Source of the DNA: an uncultured Opitutia bacterium | GTDB taxonomy: Bacteria > Verrucomicrobiota > Verrucomicrobiia > Opitutales > Opitutaceae | Assembly: GCA_903873805.1 (NCBI GenBank) | Contig: CAIQQB010000077.1 | Location: 1-38,250 of the forward strand | DNA length: 38,250 nt | Reading direction: 5' to 3' | In this document: positions 24,492 to 31,580 of the stretch, piece after piece | Numbering within the stretch: position 1 is the first letter of the stretch | How the letters are laid out: the number at the start of each line of letters is the position of its first letter | Notes under the pieces: model-generated | The model's database searches: none | The model's input: only the letters and a program-made list of their open reading frames with translations | What the model was told of the DNA's origin: nothing | Position numbers and translations under genes: made by a program

Positions 24492-26108
24492 GTGAAGAAA
24501 CCCGCGCGCCCCACGCCCAAACGCTCCCGTCGCCCGGCGGTGCCTGCCGCTCCGGTCCGGCTGCTGGCCGACGCGCTGGCCGCGCTCGGCGAGGGGGTGC
24601 TGTTGGCCGGGATCGGCTGGCCCCGCGGCGGACCGCGAATTCTCTACGCCAACGACAGCCTGTGCGCCATGACCGGCCACTCCCCCGGCGAACTCGCCGG
24701 CCAGCCGCTCGGCCGGCTGCATGCCGACCAGAGCCACCTCGCCGACCTGCACCGCTGGCACCGCCGCCTGTTGCCGGGCCAGGTGTTTTCCGGCGAGGGC
24801 TACCTCGCCTGCCAGGATGGCGGCCAGCTCTACGCCGCGTGGACCTTCAGCCCCGTCGTGGGCGCGCACGGCAAGGTCACCCACCTCGCCGCCACCTACC
24901 GCGACATGGCCGCCAAACGCCGGCTGCAGGACGAGCTGGTGCACTCGCAGCGGCTCGACGCCGTCGGCCGGCTGGCGGGCGGCGTCGCCCATGATTTCAA
25001 CAACCTGCTCTCGGTCATCAACGGCTACTGCGAAATCCTCGGCAGCAAGCCGGCTGTGCGCCGGCAGGCCGCGCGGGAGATCGGCGAGATCCACCGCGCC
25101 GGCCGCCAGGCCGCCGGCCTCGTGCGTCAGCTCCTCGCCTTCAGCCGCCGCCAGGCCCTCGATCCCAAGGTCGTCAGCCTCAACCAGCTCGTGCGGGATA
25201 ACGCGGACATCCTGGCCAAGCTGCTGCGGCCCGACAAAAACCTCTCGCTCGAGCTCGCCGCCGCGCACGACCGCGTGCGGGTCGACCCCGCCCAGCTCCA
25301 GCAGGTTCTCCTTAACCTCGCCCTCAACGCCCGCGACGCGCTCCGCCCCGGGGGCGTCGCCGTCATCCAGACCCGCCACCAAATCGTGCCGCCCGGCCAG
25401 AACCGTCGCCTCAACGACATGCCGGCCGGCCGCTATGTCGTGCTGGCGATCCGCGACGACGGCGTCGGCATGGACGAAGCGACGCGCTCCCACCTCTTCG
25501 AACCGTTCTTCACCACGAAGGACCCGGGCAAGGGCACCGGCCTCGGCCTGGCCCTGGTCTACGGGGTGGTGCAGCAGAGCGGCGGCCACATTCTCGTCCA
25601 AAGCGCCCCCGGCCAGGGCGCGACATTTGAGATCTTTCTGCCGGAAGTGCTCGAGGCGCTGCCCCCCCCCGCCGCCGCCCTCGGCGCGCTGCCGGCCACC
25701 AACGGCTCCGAAACCATCCTCGTGGTCGAGGACGACACCGTGGTGCGCAAGATGGTCGCGGGCATCCTGACGGCCGACGGCTACCGGGTGCTCGATGCGC
25801 GTTCACCCGGCGAGGGTCTCCGGACCGCCCGCGCCCACGGCCGGCCCGTTCATCTGGTGGCGGTGGACCTCGGTCTGCCCGGCGGCGACGGGGAAAAACT
25901 CGCCCGCGCCCTCCACGCGGGCCACGGTGGACTGCGGGTGCTGGCGACCGGCAGCGCGGAGCCCCGCCGCCTCGACTGGATCGCCCCTGACGCGCAGGGT
26001 GCCCTGGCCAAGCCCTTTGCCCTGAGCGAACTCCTCCGCGCCGTCCGCTCCCTGCTCGACGGCAAGGGCGTCCCCACCACCCCGCCCCACTTCCAGCCGC
26101 CAGGCTGA
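24492..26108 (+). CDS. Hybrid sensor histidine kinase (PAS-HisKA-HATPase-REC)
   Basis: A 538-residue cytoplasmic kinase with GTG start. A PAS domain spans about 24-140 ([20 protein letters not shown]). The phospho-accepting His167 is in [14 protein letters not shown]. The ATPase part has [38 protein letters not shown] receiver domain closes it (about 410-525) with [13 protein letters not shown] and the acceptor Asp in [13 protein letters not shown]. No membrane segment was seen, so it senses a cytoplasmic signal. No partner response regulator with an output domain is next to it. SixA, a histidine-phosphatase, follows after a repeat. Confidence 0.94.
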   Translation: MKKPARPTPKRSRRPAVPAAPVRLLADALAALGEGVLLAGIGWPRGGPRILYANDSLCAMTGHSPGELAGQPLGRLHADQSHLADLHRWHRRLLPGQVFSGEGYLACQDGGQLYAAWTFSPVVGAHGKVTHLAATYRDMAAKRRLQDELVHSQRLDAVGRLAGGVAHDFNNLLSVINGYCEILGSKPAVRRQAAREIGEIHRAGRQAAGLVRQLLAFSRRQALDPKVVSLNQLVRDNADILAKLLRPDKNLSLELAAAHDRVRVDPAQLQQVLLNLALNARDALRPGGVAVIQTRHQIVPPGQNRRLNDMPAGRYVVLAIRDDGVGMDEATRSHLFEPFFTTKDPGKGTGLGLALVYGVVQQSGGHILVQSAPGQGATFEIFLPEVLEALPPPAAALGALPATNGSETILVVEDDTVVRKMVAGILTADGYRVLDARSPGEGLRTARAHGRPVHLVAVDLGLPGGDGEKLARALHAGHGGLRVLATGSAEPRRLDWIAPDAQGALAKPFALSELLRAVRSLLDGKGVPTTPPHFQPPG

Positions 26109-26209
26109 ACTTTATCTTTCTCGTTCCTCTTTATCTTTCCCCAATCATGGAGCTGAAACCGGATCAGATCGAGAACGACGAAAGAGAAAGATAAAGCGGA
26201 AAGATTATT
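26109..26209. repeat. GTTCTC/TTATCTTT-type inverted repeat, copy C
   Basis: A variant gene-less copy in the 126-bp gap between the kinase gene and sixA. The left arm (26110-26140) contains CTTTATCTTTCTC and the reverse complement of the right arm (26171-26207) contains the same 13 bases. The arms are pyrimidine-rich against purine-rich, as in the other copies. It starts right after the kinase stop. Confidence 0.65.
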
Positions 26210-26234
26210 CCGCCAGCCCCAATCACCCACCCCC

Positions 26235-26732
26235 ATGCTCCTCCGCCTCATCCGCCACGGCCACGCCCTTTCCGCCGACGAGGATTCCGCCCGCCCGCTC
26301 AGCGCCCAGGGCCGCGATGATGTGGTGAAACTGGCGGCGTTTTTGCGCACTTCCGGATATGCGGCGCCGGGGCTCATCTGGTACAGCCCGTTTCGCCGGG
26401 CGCGGGAAACCGCCAGCCTGCTCGCGCAGCACTCCGGCCGGCAGGTCATGCTGGTGGGGAAGTCCTATCTCACGCCCGAGGCCGACCCGGAGAAGATCGC
26501 CCGCCTGCTCGCCGAGCTGCCGCCGAACGCCGACCTGGCCATTGTCGGCCACGAGCCGCACCTCGGCTTGCTTGCCACACTGCTGGTCACCGGCGCGGCC
26601 ACCCCCGTCAAATTCGCACTGGAGAAGGCCGGCGTGCTCACCTTGGAGCCCGCCGCAGGCACCCACGCCGCCTCGGGCTTTGCGCGCTGGGAAGTGCGCG
26701 ACCAGTACGCCCCTCCTCCCGCCGCCAAGTAG
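26235..26732 (+). CDS. sixA: Phosphohistidine phosphatase SixA
   Basis: A 165-residue histidine-phosphatase. The RHG motif LIRHGHAL places the nucleophilic His8; YSPFRRARETASLLA is the second conserved patch, and VGHEPHLGLLATLL carries the second catalytic His. SixA removes phosphate from histidine in phosphotransfer proteins and, in E. coli, acts on the nitrogen PTS protein NPr. A kinase in the neighbourhood makes a phosphohistidine substrate plausible, although that is inference. The ATG at 26235 is standard. Downstream lies a 303-bp gap filled with repeats. Confidence 0.9.
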   Translation: MLLRLIRHGHALSADEDSARPLSAQGRDDVVKLAAFLRTSGYAAPGLIWYSPFRRARETASLLAQHSGRQVMLVGKSYLTPEADPEKIARLLAELPPNADLAIVGHEPHLGLLATLLVTGAATPVKFALEKAGVLTLEPAAGTHAASGFARWEVRDQYAPPPAAK

Positions 26733-26743
26733 GCGGTCGCGCC

Positions 26744-26799
26744 GGCATCCCTGCCTGCATCCGAGGCATATTCACGAATAAGCAGCAGACAGGGATGCC
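26744..26799. repeat. CAGGCATCCCTGCC-type hairpin after sixA
   Basis: GGCATCCCTGCCTGC (26744-26758) pairs with GCAGACAGGGATGCC (26785-26799) at 14 of 15 positions. The same family occurs at 26957-26978 and 31525-31580, in each case between genes. Confidence 0.65.
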
Positions 26800-26811
26800 T
26801 GCGCTGCTCCC

Positions 26812-26938
26812 ATCTTTCTCGTTCTCTTTCTCCTCCCCGTTCCGGTCTCTGTTCTGTCCGGCTTCCAGATCCACGGCCCTCAGCAACCCAGACTTTCAAA
26901 GCAGAGAACGAGAATGAGTAAGAGAACGAGAATGATAA
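26812..26938. repeat. GTTCTC-type inverted repeat, gene-less copy D
   Basis: Inverted arms at 26812-26850 (ATCTTTCTCGTTCTC and on) and 26902-26938 (its reverse complement gives ATCATTCTCGTTCTC and then TTACTCATTCTCGTTCTC), with about 50 bp between. This is the fourth copy. It lies between two CAGGCATCC-type repeats in the gap 26733-27035, which has no gene. Confidence 0.78.
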
Positions 26939-26956
26939 CGGACCAGCCCACCGGAG

Positions 26957-26978
26957 CAGGCAGGAATGCCTGCACTAA
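26957..26978. repeat. Partial CAGGCATTCC-type repeat
   Basis: CAGGCAGGAATGCCTG forms a 6-bp stem with a GGAA loop and is followed by CACTAA. It resembles the right arm at 31560-31580 in sequence and orientation. Confidence 0.5.
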
Positions 26979-27035
26979 CCTGAACCGGACATTGACTCCG
27001 CGAGATCGGTGCTACGCTCTGGTGCCTCTGTCCCC

Positions 27036-27962
27036 ATGAAGATATTCCTCACCGGCGCCTCCGGCCTTGTCGGGAGCGCCCTCGCCCAGGCCGCCCACCG
27101 GCGCGGCCATCATGTCATCGGCACCGTCGGCCGGTATGCCGGCTCCGTGGCGGGCCTGCGCGAGAAGCTGCCGCTCGATCTCACCGACGCCAGTGCGCTC
27201 ACCCAGACCGTCCTGGATCATTTCCCCGACGTCATTGTGAACGCGGCCGCGGTGGCCGACCCGGCCCAGTGCGATGCCGACCCCGGGCGCGCCCAGGCCC
27301 TGAATGTCGAGCTGCCCACCCAGCTTGCCCGGCTCGCCCACCACATGAGCGCCCGGTTCGTGCACATTTCCTCCGAACAGGTGTTTGACGGCACGGCCGC
27401 ACCCTACGCCGTCGGCGCCCAGCCCAATCCGCTGAACCTCTACGGCCGGCAGAAGCTGGCGAGCGAGCTGGCCGTCCGGGCCGCCGCTCCCACTTTCGCC
27501 GTGATCGTTCGCGCGCCGCTGCTTCTGGGCAACAGCCTCTCCGGGAGCCGCAGTTTGCACGAAAAGCTGTTTGCCGACTGGGCGGCCGGCCGCACGCCCC
27601 GGTTCTACACCGACGAAATCCGCCAGCCGTGCTCCGCCGGCAATCTGGCCGAGGTGCTGCTGGAGCTGTGCGAACGCACCGACCTAGCGGGTCTTTTCCA
27701 TTGGGCCGGGGCCGCCCCCCTGACCCGGCATGAAATCGCCCGTCGCCTCCGCGAGCATTTCAAGCTCAGCGAATCCACCGCCCCGCTCGCGTCCATCACA
27801 CGGGCCGACCATCCCGCGGAGGCCGCGAAACGGCCCGCGAGTCTCGCGCTTGAACTCACGCCGCTGGCCGGCCTGCTCAAGACCGTGCCCGAATCGTTCG
27901 GGACCCTGCTCGACCAGCTGGTGATTCCGCCCTCCTGCCGCGCGTGGTATCTCGCGCAATGA
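27036..27962 (+). CDS. RmlD-like SDR (dTDP-4-dehydrorhamnose reductase family)
   Basis: A 308-residue extended short-chain dehydrogenase. The Rossmann start is MKIFLTGASGLVGSALAQ, followed by the substrate-domain signatures DVIVNAAAVADPAQCDADP, FVHISSEQVFDGTAAPY and NLYGRQKLASELAVRAAAP, with the Tyr and Lys of the active site in YGRQK. This is the RmlD type, but no other rhamnose genes lie nearby, so the product is unknown. The ATG at 27036 gives the normal start. A palindromic repeat follows immediately after the stop, before the lipoate ligase. Confidence 0.86.
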   Translation: MKIFLTGASGLVGSALAQAAHRRGHHVIGTVGRYAGSVAGLREKLPLDLTDASALTQTVLDHFPDVIVNAAAVADPAQCDADPGRAQALNVELPTQLARLAHHMSARFVHISSEQVFDGTAAPYAVGAQPNPLNLYGRQKLASELAVRAAAPTFAVIVRAPLLLGNSLSGSRSLHEKLFADWAAGRTPRFYTDEIRQPCSAGNLAEVLLELCERTDLAGLFHWAGAAPLTRHEIARRLREHFKLSESTAPLASITRADHPAEAAKRPASLALELTPLAGLLKTVPESFGTLLDQLVIPPSCRAWYLAQ

Positions 27963-27963
27963 T

Positions 27964-28050
27964 TTGGAAGCGGGAAGCCTGGAAACCAAGCAACCATCCT
28001 CGGCATCGTTTCCAGATTCTGATTCCTGGCTTCATGGCTTCCTGCTTCAA
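27964..28050. repeat. GGAAGCGGGAAGCC-type inverted repeat
   Basis: TTGGAAGCGGGAAGCCTGG (from 27964) and TGGCTTCATGGCTTCCTGC (28027-28050) are imperfect inverted arms with about 36 bp between them. It starts one base after the SDR stop and ends 6 bp before the next start codon. Confidence 0.6.
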
Positions 28051-28056
28051 TTTCTG

Positions 28057-28770
28057 ATGCGCCTCGATCTTCTCCCTTTCCGCACCGCCGGAGCCGCCGA
28101 GAACATGGCGGCGGATTTCCTGCTGCTGAAACGCGCCCCGGCCGACCGCGCCCGGTTCCGGCACTACGGCTGGCGCTCGCCGGCGTTCACCTTCGGCTAC
28201 AGCCAGCAGGTTGCGTTCGTCCGCACGCAACTGCCGCCCGGGGTGGCGATCGACCTCTGCCGCCGCGCGACGGGCGGCGGGTTGGTGGACCACCGTGAGG
28301 ACTGGACCTACGCGCTCGTCATCCCGCGCGGTCACGCGCTCGAGGAAATGGGCGCGCCGCAAAGCTACCGGCTGGTGCACGAGGCGCTGGCCGCCGCCCT
28401 GGTCGCGCAGGGCGTACCCGCGGTGCTGAAGCCCGTGCCCGTCACCGCGCCCGAGGGCGGCGCCCCTGCGGGGGTGTGCTTCCAGCGGGCCGAGGTCTTT
28501 GACGTCTGCCACGCGACCAGCGGGGAAAAGATCGCCGGCGCCGCACAGAAACGCGCCAAGCAGGGGATGCTCTTTCAAGGTTCGGTCTGGCGGCCCGCCG
28601 CCGGCCCGACGGTGGACTGGGACCGGTTTGGCGATGATTTCGCCGCCGGGCTCGCGATCACCCTCGGAGCCGAAGCCACGCCGGCACCCTGGCCCGAGGA
28701 GATCGGTGAGGACGCGCTCGACGCGCTCACCCAGGGCTACTGCGCCCCGGAATGGCTGGAATTCCGGTGA
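28057..28770 (+). CDS. lplA: Lipoate-protein ligase A family
   Basis: A 237-residue member of the lipoate/biotin ligase fold. The signature CRRATGGGLVDHREDWTYAL carries the RRxxGGGxVxH lipoyl-adenylate motif. SGEKIAGAAQKRAKQGMLFQ holds the conserved lysine that binds the lipoyl group. The protein attaches lipoate or octanoate to dehydrogenase subunits and GcvH; whether it is a scavenging ligase or an octanoyl transferase is not decidable. The ATG at 28057 begins the conserved fold; longer open frames upstream run through the repeat and do not resemble the family. It is the last plus-strand gene of this run. Confidence 0.82.
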   Translation: MRLDLLPFRTAGAAENMAADFLLLKRAPADRARFRHYGWRSPAFTFGYSQQVAFVRTQLPPGVAIDLCRRATGGGLVDHREDWTYALVIPRGHALEEMGAPQSYRLVHEALAAALVAQGVPAVLKPVPVTAPEGGAPAGVCFQRAEVFDVCHATSGEKIAGAAQKRAKQGMLFQGSVWRPAAGPTVDWDRFGDDFAAGLAITLGAEATPAPWPEEIGEDALDALTQGYCAPEWLEFR

Positions 28771-28786
28771 AGGATTGGCTCGCGCA

Positions 28787-28847
28787 GCCCGCCGCGGGAG
28801 AGGCGGGACGATGCCCTATCTATCCCGGCTCTCCCGAGCCGGGCTAC
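28787..28847. repeat. GCCCGGCTCGGGAGAGCC-type palindromic repeat, copy 2
   Basis: Inverted arms GCCCGCCGCGGGAGAGGCGG (from 28787) and TCCCGGCTCTCCCGAGCCGG (from 28823) enclose about 14 bp. The stretch 28822-28847 matches 17520-17545 in reverse at 25 of 26 positions. It lies in the 172-bp gap between the convergent lipoate ligase and RumA-like genes. Confidence 0.75.
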
Positions 28848-28942
28848 AAGGCCACCAAGAAAAGGCCTTAATTTGCCTCAGATCCCGCCGCGCCCTGAAG
28901 GGCTTCGACGGAAATATTGCCCGGCGCGGAAGCGCAGGGAGT

Positions 28943-30472
28943 TTACTGCCTCCGCAGCGTGATGACGCACTCGAGGTGGCGGGTCTGCGGGAAGAGGTCG
29001 AACGGTTGCACGGCCGTGAGCGCATAGCCGGCGGCGAGGAATTGCTTCAGGTCGCGCATCTGCGTCGCCGGATCGCATGAAACATAAACCACCGCCCGCG
29101 GGCCGAAGGTAAAAAGCTGCGCGAGAAAGCCCGCGTCGCAGCCCTTGCGCGGCGGATCGATCACGACGGCCGTGTCGGCGGCGGGAAACGTCAGCCCGGC
29201 AAAAATCGCGGCGGCGTCCCCGGTCTGGAACGCGGCGTTGGCCAGTCCGTTCGCGGCGGCGTTTTCGCGGGCGAAGCGCACGGAGCTTTCGCTGAGCTCG
29301 ACCCCGGCCACGCGTTCGAACGCAGGCGCGCTGGCGAGGGCGAACAGCCCGCTGCCGCAGTAGGCGTCCACGAGAAAACGTGCCCCGCTGGCGGCCGCCT
29401 GGTCGCGGACATAACCGGTGAATGCCGGCAGGATGAACGGGTTATTCTGGAAGAAATCCCGGGCGAGAAAGCGCAGCCGGAGCACATGCGGAGTGCGGAC
29501 CGCAGACTGCGGAAGGCCGGAGTGGGGATGCGGTGCCCCCGCCGCATCGGATTGGACTGTAGCCGGGGTCGCCGACCCCGGTTCCGGGGTGTCCGGCCCG
29601 GGGTCAGCACCCCCGGCGACAAGGATCTCCTCCGTGATGACAGCATCGTAATCCGTGGTCACGGCACCGCCGGCGTCGCGCAGCAGCAGCGTGGCGCCAC
29701 GTTCGTAATCCCCGGCGGCGAACCTTTTCCGCGTGGCCGCGCGCACCTCGGTAAGCCTGGCATTGATGGCGTCGGTCGCGATGTCGCAATGCGGCACGTC
29801 CACGATGTCGAACCGTGTCCCTTGGCGGAGAAAGCCAATGGGAACCGGCGCGGCGGCCGCGCCGGGGTTTTGGGTTTTGGGTTCGGAGTTTTGGGTTGGG
29901 CCAGACTCAGAACCCTGAACCCCAAACCCAAAACTCGGCGCCGCCGTGGCGGTGCGCGGCGCGGCAAAATGCGGGGTGATTTTCGACCGGTAGCCGAACT
30001 CCCGGGGCGAGCCGAGGACCGGAGCGACGGGAAACGAGACCTCCACCATGTGCTCGAGCAGCTCCGCGACCTGGCGGCGTTTCCAGGCGAGCTGTTCCGC
30101 ATAGGCGAGGTGCTGATACTGGCAGCCGCCGCAGCGGCCGTAGAGGGTGCAGCGGGGGGCGACGCGGTGGGGCGACGGTGTGAGCACCGCGACGAGGTCG
30201 GCTTCGGAGAAGTTCTTGTGGTTGCGGAACACCCGGGCCCGCACGCGTTCGCCGGGCAGCGTGAACGGGACCATCACAACCCAACCGCCGCTGGGCGGCG
30301 GGGTTTCGGGTTTTGGGTTTTCGGTTTTGGGTGCGGCACCGGGCAGCGGCACGCGGCCCAGGCCGAGGCCGAGGTTGGTGAGGGTGGTTATCTCCAGTTC
30401 GATCTCCGCATGATAGGGAAACGGCTGGTCGTTGAATTTTTTGTTTTTGCCCACGTCACCCACGAAATACAC
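28943..30472 (-). CDS. RumA/RlmD-type uracil-C5 RNA methyltransferase with inserts
   Basis: A 509-residue methyltransferase of the RlmD/RlmCD (RumA) family, which makes 5-methyluridine in 23S rRNA. A TRAM domain at the N terminus (ITTLTNLGLGLGRV) precedes the iron-sulfur motif CTLYGRCGGCQ. The Rossmann core has DAYCGSGLFALASA and VVIDPPRKGC, and the catalytic cysteine is in VVYVSCDPATQMRDL. Three or four pieces are not part of the family: residues about 46-60, 179-202, 285-305 and perhaps 306-327, each encoded by a palindromic or G/T-rich repeat. The start is a GTG at 30472, or one at 30463 or 30454, and lies in another repeat. Despite the inserts, all core motifs remain. Confidence 0.9.
   Translation of the reverse strand: MYFVGDVGKNKKFNDQPFPYHAEIELEITTLTNLGLGLGRVPLPGAAPKTENPKPETPPPSGGWVVMVPFTLPGERVRARVFRNHKNFSEADLVAVLTPSPHRVAPRCTLYGRCGGCQYQHLAYAEQLAWKRRQVAELLEHMVEVSFPVAPVLGSPREFGYRSKITPHFAAPRTATAAPSFGFGVQGSESGPTQNSEPKTQNPGAAAAPVPIGFLRQGTRFDIVDVPHCDIATDAINARLTEVRAATRKRFAAGDYERGATLLLRDAGGAVTTDYDAVITEEILVAGGADPGPDTPEPGSATPATVQSDAAGAPHPHSGLPQSAVRTPHVLRLRFLARDFFQNNPFILPAFTGYVRDQAAASGARFLVDAYCGSGLFALASAPAFERVAGVELSESSVRFARENAAANGLANAAFQTGDAAAIFAGLTFPAADTAVVIDPPRKGCDAGFLAQLFTFGPRAVVYVSCDPATQMRDLKQFLAAGYALTAVQPFDLFPQTRHLECVITLRRQ
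29558..29621. repeat. GTAGCCGGGGTCG-type palindrome inside RumA-like gene
   Basis: Arms 29558-29581 and 29598-29621 match at 20 of 24 positions. The first arm is identical to 18172-18195 in rlmN. On the coding strand it reads VAGGADPG through PGSATPAT, again in frame, in the region between the cysteine cluster and the Rossmann core. The same peptide endings appear in RlmN. Confidence 0.85.
29866..29937. repeat. TTTTGGGTTTTGGGTT palindrome inside RumA-like gene
   Basis: G/T-rich arm (29866-29900) and its C/A-rich complement (29905-29937), imperfect over about 32 bp. It encodes FGFGVQGSESG and NSEPKTQNPG in frame. The same units form the intergenic repeat at 5637-5709. Confidence 0.75.
30303..30340. 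repeat. Half-copy of TTTTGGGTT repeat inside RumA-like gene
   Basis: A single arm containing GGGTTTCGGGTTTTGGG is in frame near the N terminus and encodes PKTENPKPETPP. No matching second arm is obvious. Confidence 0.6.
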
Positions 30473-30643
30473 GAAAAGGCCGGAAGCGGAATGGTTTTAT
30501 TTTTGCGGAAAGGGCGGAGCAGGTGCGCAGGGCGGCTGGACTGTGCCCCGGCCGTAAGACTGGGCGGGGCGATGATCCGCACCGCCCCGCATCCGGCGAA
30601 GGCCCGGGATTTTTATTTCGTGTTTTTCGTGTTTTTCGTGGTG
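30456..30643. repeat. CACGAAAAACACGAAA-type inverted repeat between divergent starts
   Basis: Arms at 30456-30481 (contains CCACGAAATACACGAAAA) and 30611-30643 (its reverse complement contains CACGAAAAACACGAAA) flank the region between the divergent RumA-like and TrmH-like genes. The left arm includes the RumA-like GTG start codons, and the right arm ends about 12 bp before the TrmH-like ATG. Confidence 0.65.
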
Positions 30644-30654
30644 ATCTCCTGCTG

Positions 30655-31527
30655 ATGCCGGCCGAAAAGATCACCAGCCTCCAGAATCCGCGCGTGAAGC
30701 AGCTGGTGCGGCTGCGCGACCGGCGGCCGCGCGACGAGGCCGGGGTGTTCCTCATCGAGGGCTACCGCGAGCTGCGCCGCGCGCTCGACAAAGGCATCCG
30801 GCCCGCCGAGCTCTATGTCGCGCCGGACTGGTTTCTCGGCGCCAACGAGCCAGCGCTGATCGCCGAGGCGGAAGCGGCGGGGGCGCAGGTGTTCGAACTG
30901 ACGAAGGACGCCTTCGCCAAGGTCGCCTACCGCGAGCGGCCCGACGGGCTGCTGGCGGTGGCTCCGCAGTGGAAAAAGTCGCTGGCCGATTTGGAGAATA
31001 TTGTCGGACGGGGTCGCCGAACCCCGCCATCGACTTCGGCGGAGTCGCCGAACCCCGCCCGACCGGCGGCCGTTCCCTTTCTGCTCGTGGTCGAGGCGAT
31101 TGAGAAGCCGGGCAATCTCGGCACGATCTTGCGCAGCGCCGACGCCGCCGGATGCCACGCGGTGATTGTCTGCGACCCGGTGACGGACCTGTTCAATCCC
31201 AACGTGGTGCGGGCCTCGACGGGCGTGCTGTTCTCGGTGCCGGTGGTGGTGGAGGAGAGCGCGGCGGTGCGCACCTGGCTGCGGGCGCAGGGCATCCGGG
31301 CGGTGGCGACCACACCCGCGGCGCAGGCGCTTTACACCGGGACCGACCTGCGCGGCCCGCTGGCCCTGGTGATGGGCAGCGAACAATACGGGCTCAGCGA
31401 TTTCTGGCTGCGGGAGAGTGATGCGCAGGTGCGCATCCCGATGGCGGGCCAGGCCGACTCGCTGAATGTGGCGATGGCCGCGATCATCACGCTGTTCGAG
31501 GCGGTGCGACAGCGGAGCCCGGGGTAG
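30655..31527 (+). CDS. SpoU/TrmH-family RNA 2'-O-methyltransferase with insert
   Basis: A 290-residue SPOUT methyltransferase acting on the 2'-hydroxyl of a ribose in rRNA or tRNA. An N-terminal L30e-like substrate domain (EKITSLQNPRVKQLVRLR and FLIEGYRELRRAL) is followed by the knotted domain with EKPGNLGTILRSADAAG, LVMGSEQYGLSDFWL and IPMAGQADSLNVAMAAIITL, the three SPOUT motifs. Residues about 117-137 (GRGRRTPPSTSAESPNPARP) are extra and come from a palindromic repeat in the linker between the domains. The TAG stop is also the first three bases of a repeat. The ATG at 30655 begins the substrate domain. Confidence 0.92.
   Translation: MPAEKITSLQNPRVKQLVRLRDRRPRDEAGVFLIEGYRELRRALDKGIRPAELYVAPDWFLGANEPALIAEAEAAGAQVFELTKDAFAKVAYRERPDGLLAVAPQWKKSLADLENIVGRGRRTPPSTSAESPNPARPAAVPFLLVVEAIEKPGNLGTILRSADAAGCHAVIVCDPVTDLFNPNVVRASTGVLFSVPVVVEESAAVRTWLRAQGIRAVATTPAAQALYTGTDLRGPLALVMGSEQYGLSDFWLRESDAQVRIPMAGQADSLNVAMAAIITLFEAVRQRSPG
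31003..31063. repeat. GGGGTCGCCGAACCCC-type palindrome inside TrmH-like gene
   Basis: Arms 31003-31028 and 31038-31063 are related palindromes with GACGGGGTCGCC and GCCGAACCCCGCC units; each arm is also nearly self-complementary. It resembles the GTAGCCGGGGTCG family but has diverged. The insert adds about 20 in-frame residues in the domain linker. Confidence 0.7.
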
Positions 31528-31580
31528 CGCAGGCCTCCTTGCCTGCAAACCTATCGGAGGCAGGCGGGAAGCCTGCGCTA
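31525..31580. repeat. Stop-to-stop palindrome between TrmH-like gene and oleD
   Basis: TAGCGCAGGCCTCCTTGCCT (31525 onwards) pairs with the right arm ending GCCTGCGCTA (31571-31580). The first TAG ends the TrmH-like gene and the last CTA is the stop of oleD on the minus strand, so the element spans exactly from one stop codon to the other. Confidence 0.82.

Noticed and set aside
29866..30345. Telomere-like or eukaryotic TTTTGGG repeats as contamination
   Set aside because: They are in frame inside a bacterial methyltransferase gene and related to an intergenic copy, so they belong to this genome.
28943..30472. The RumA-like gene as a pseudogene
   Set aside because: In spite of the inserts there are no stops or frameshifts and all catalytic motifs are intact.
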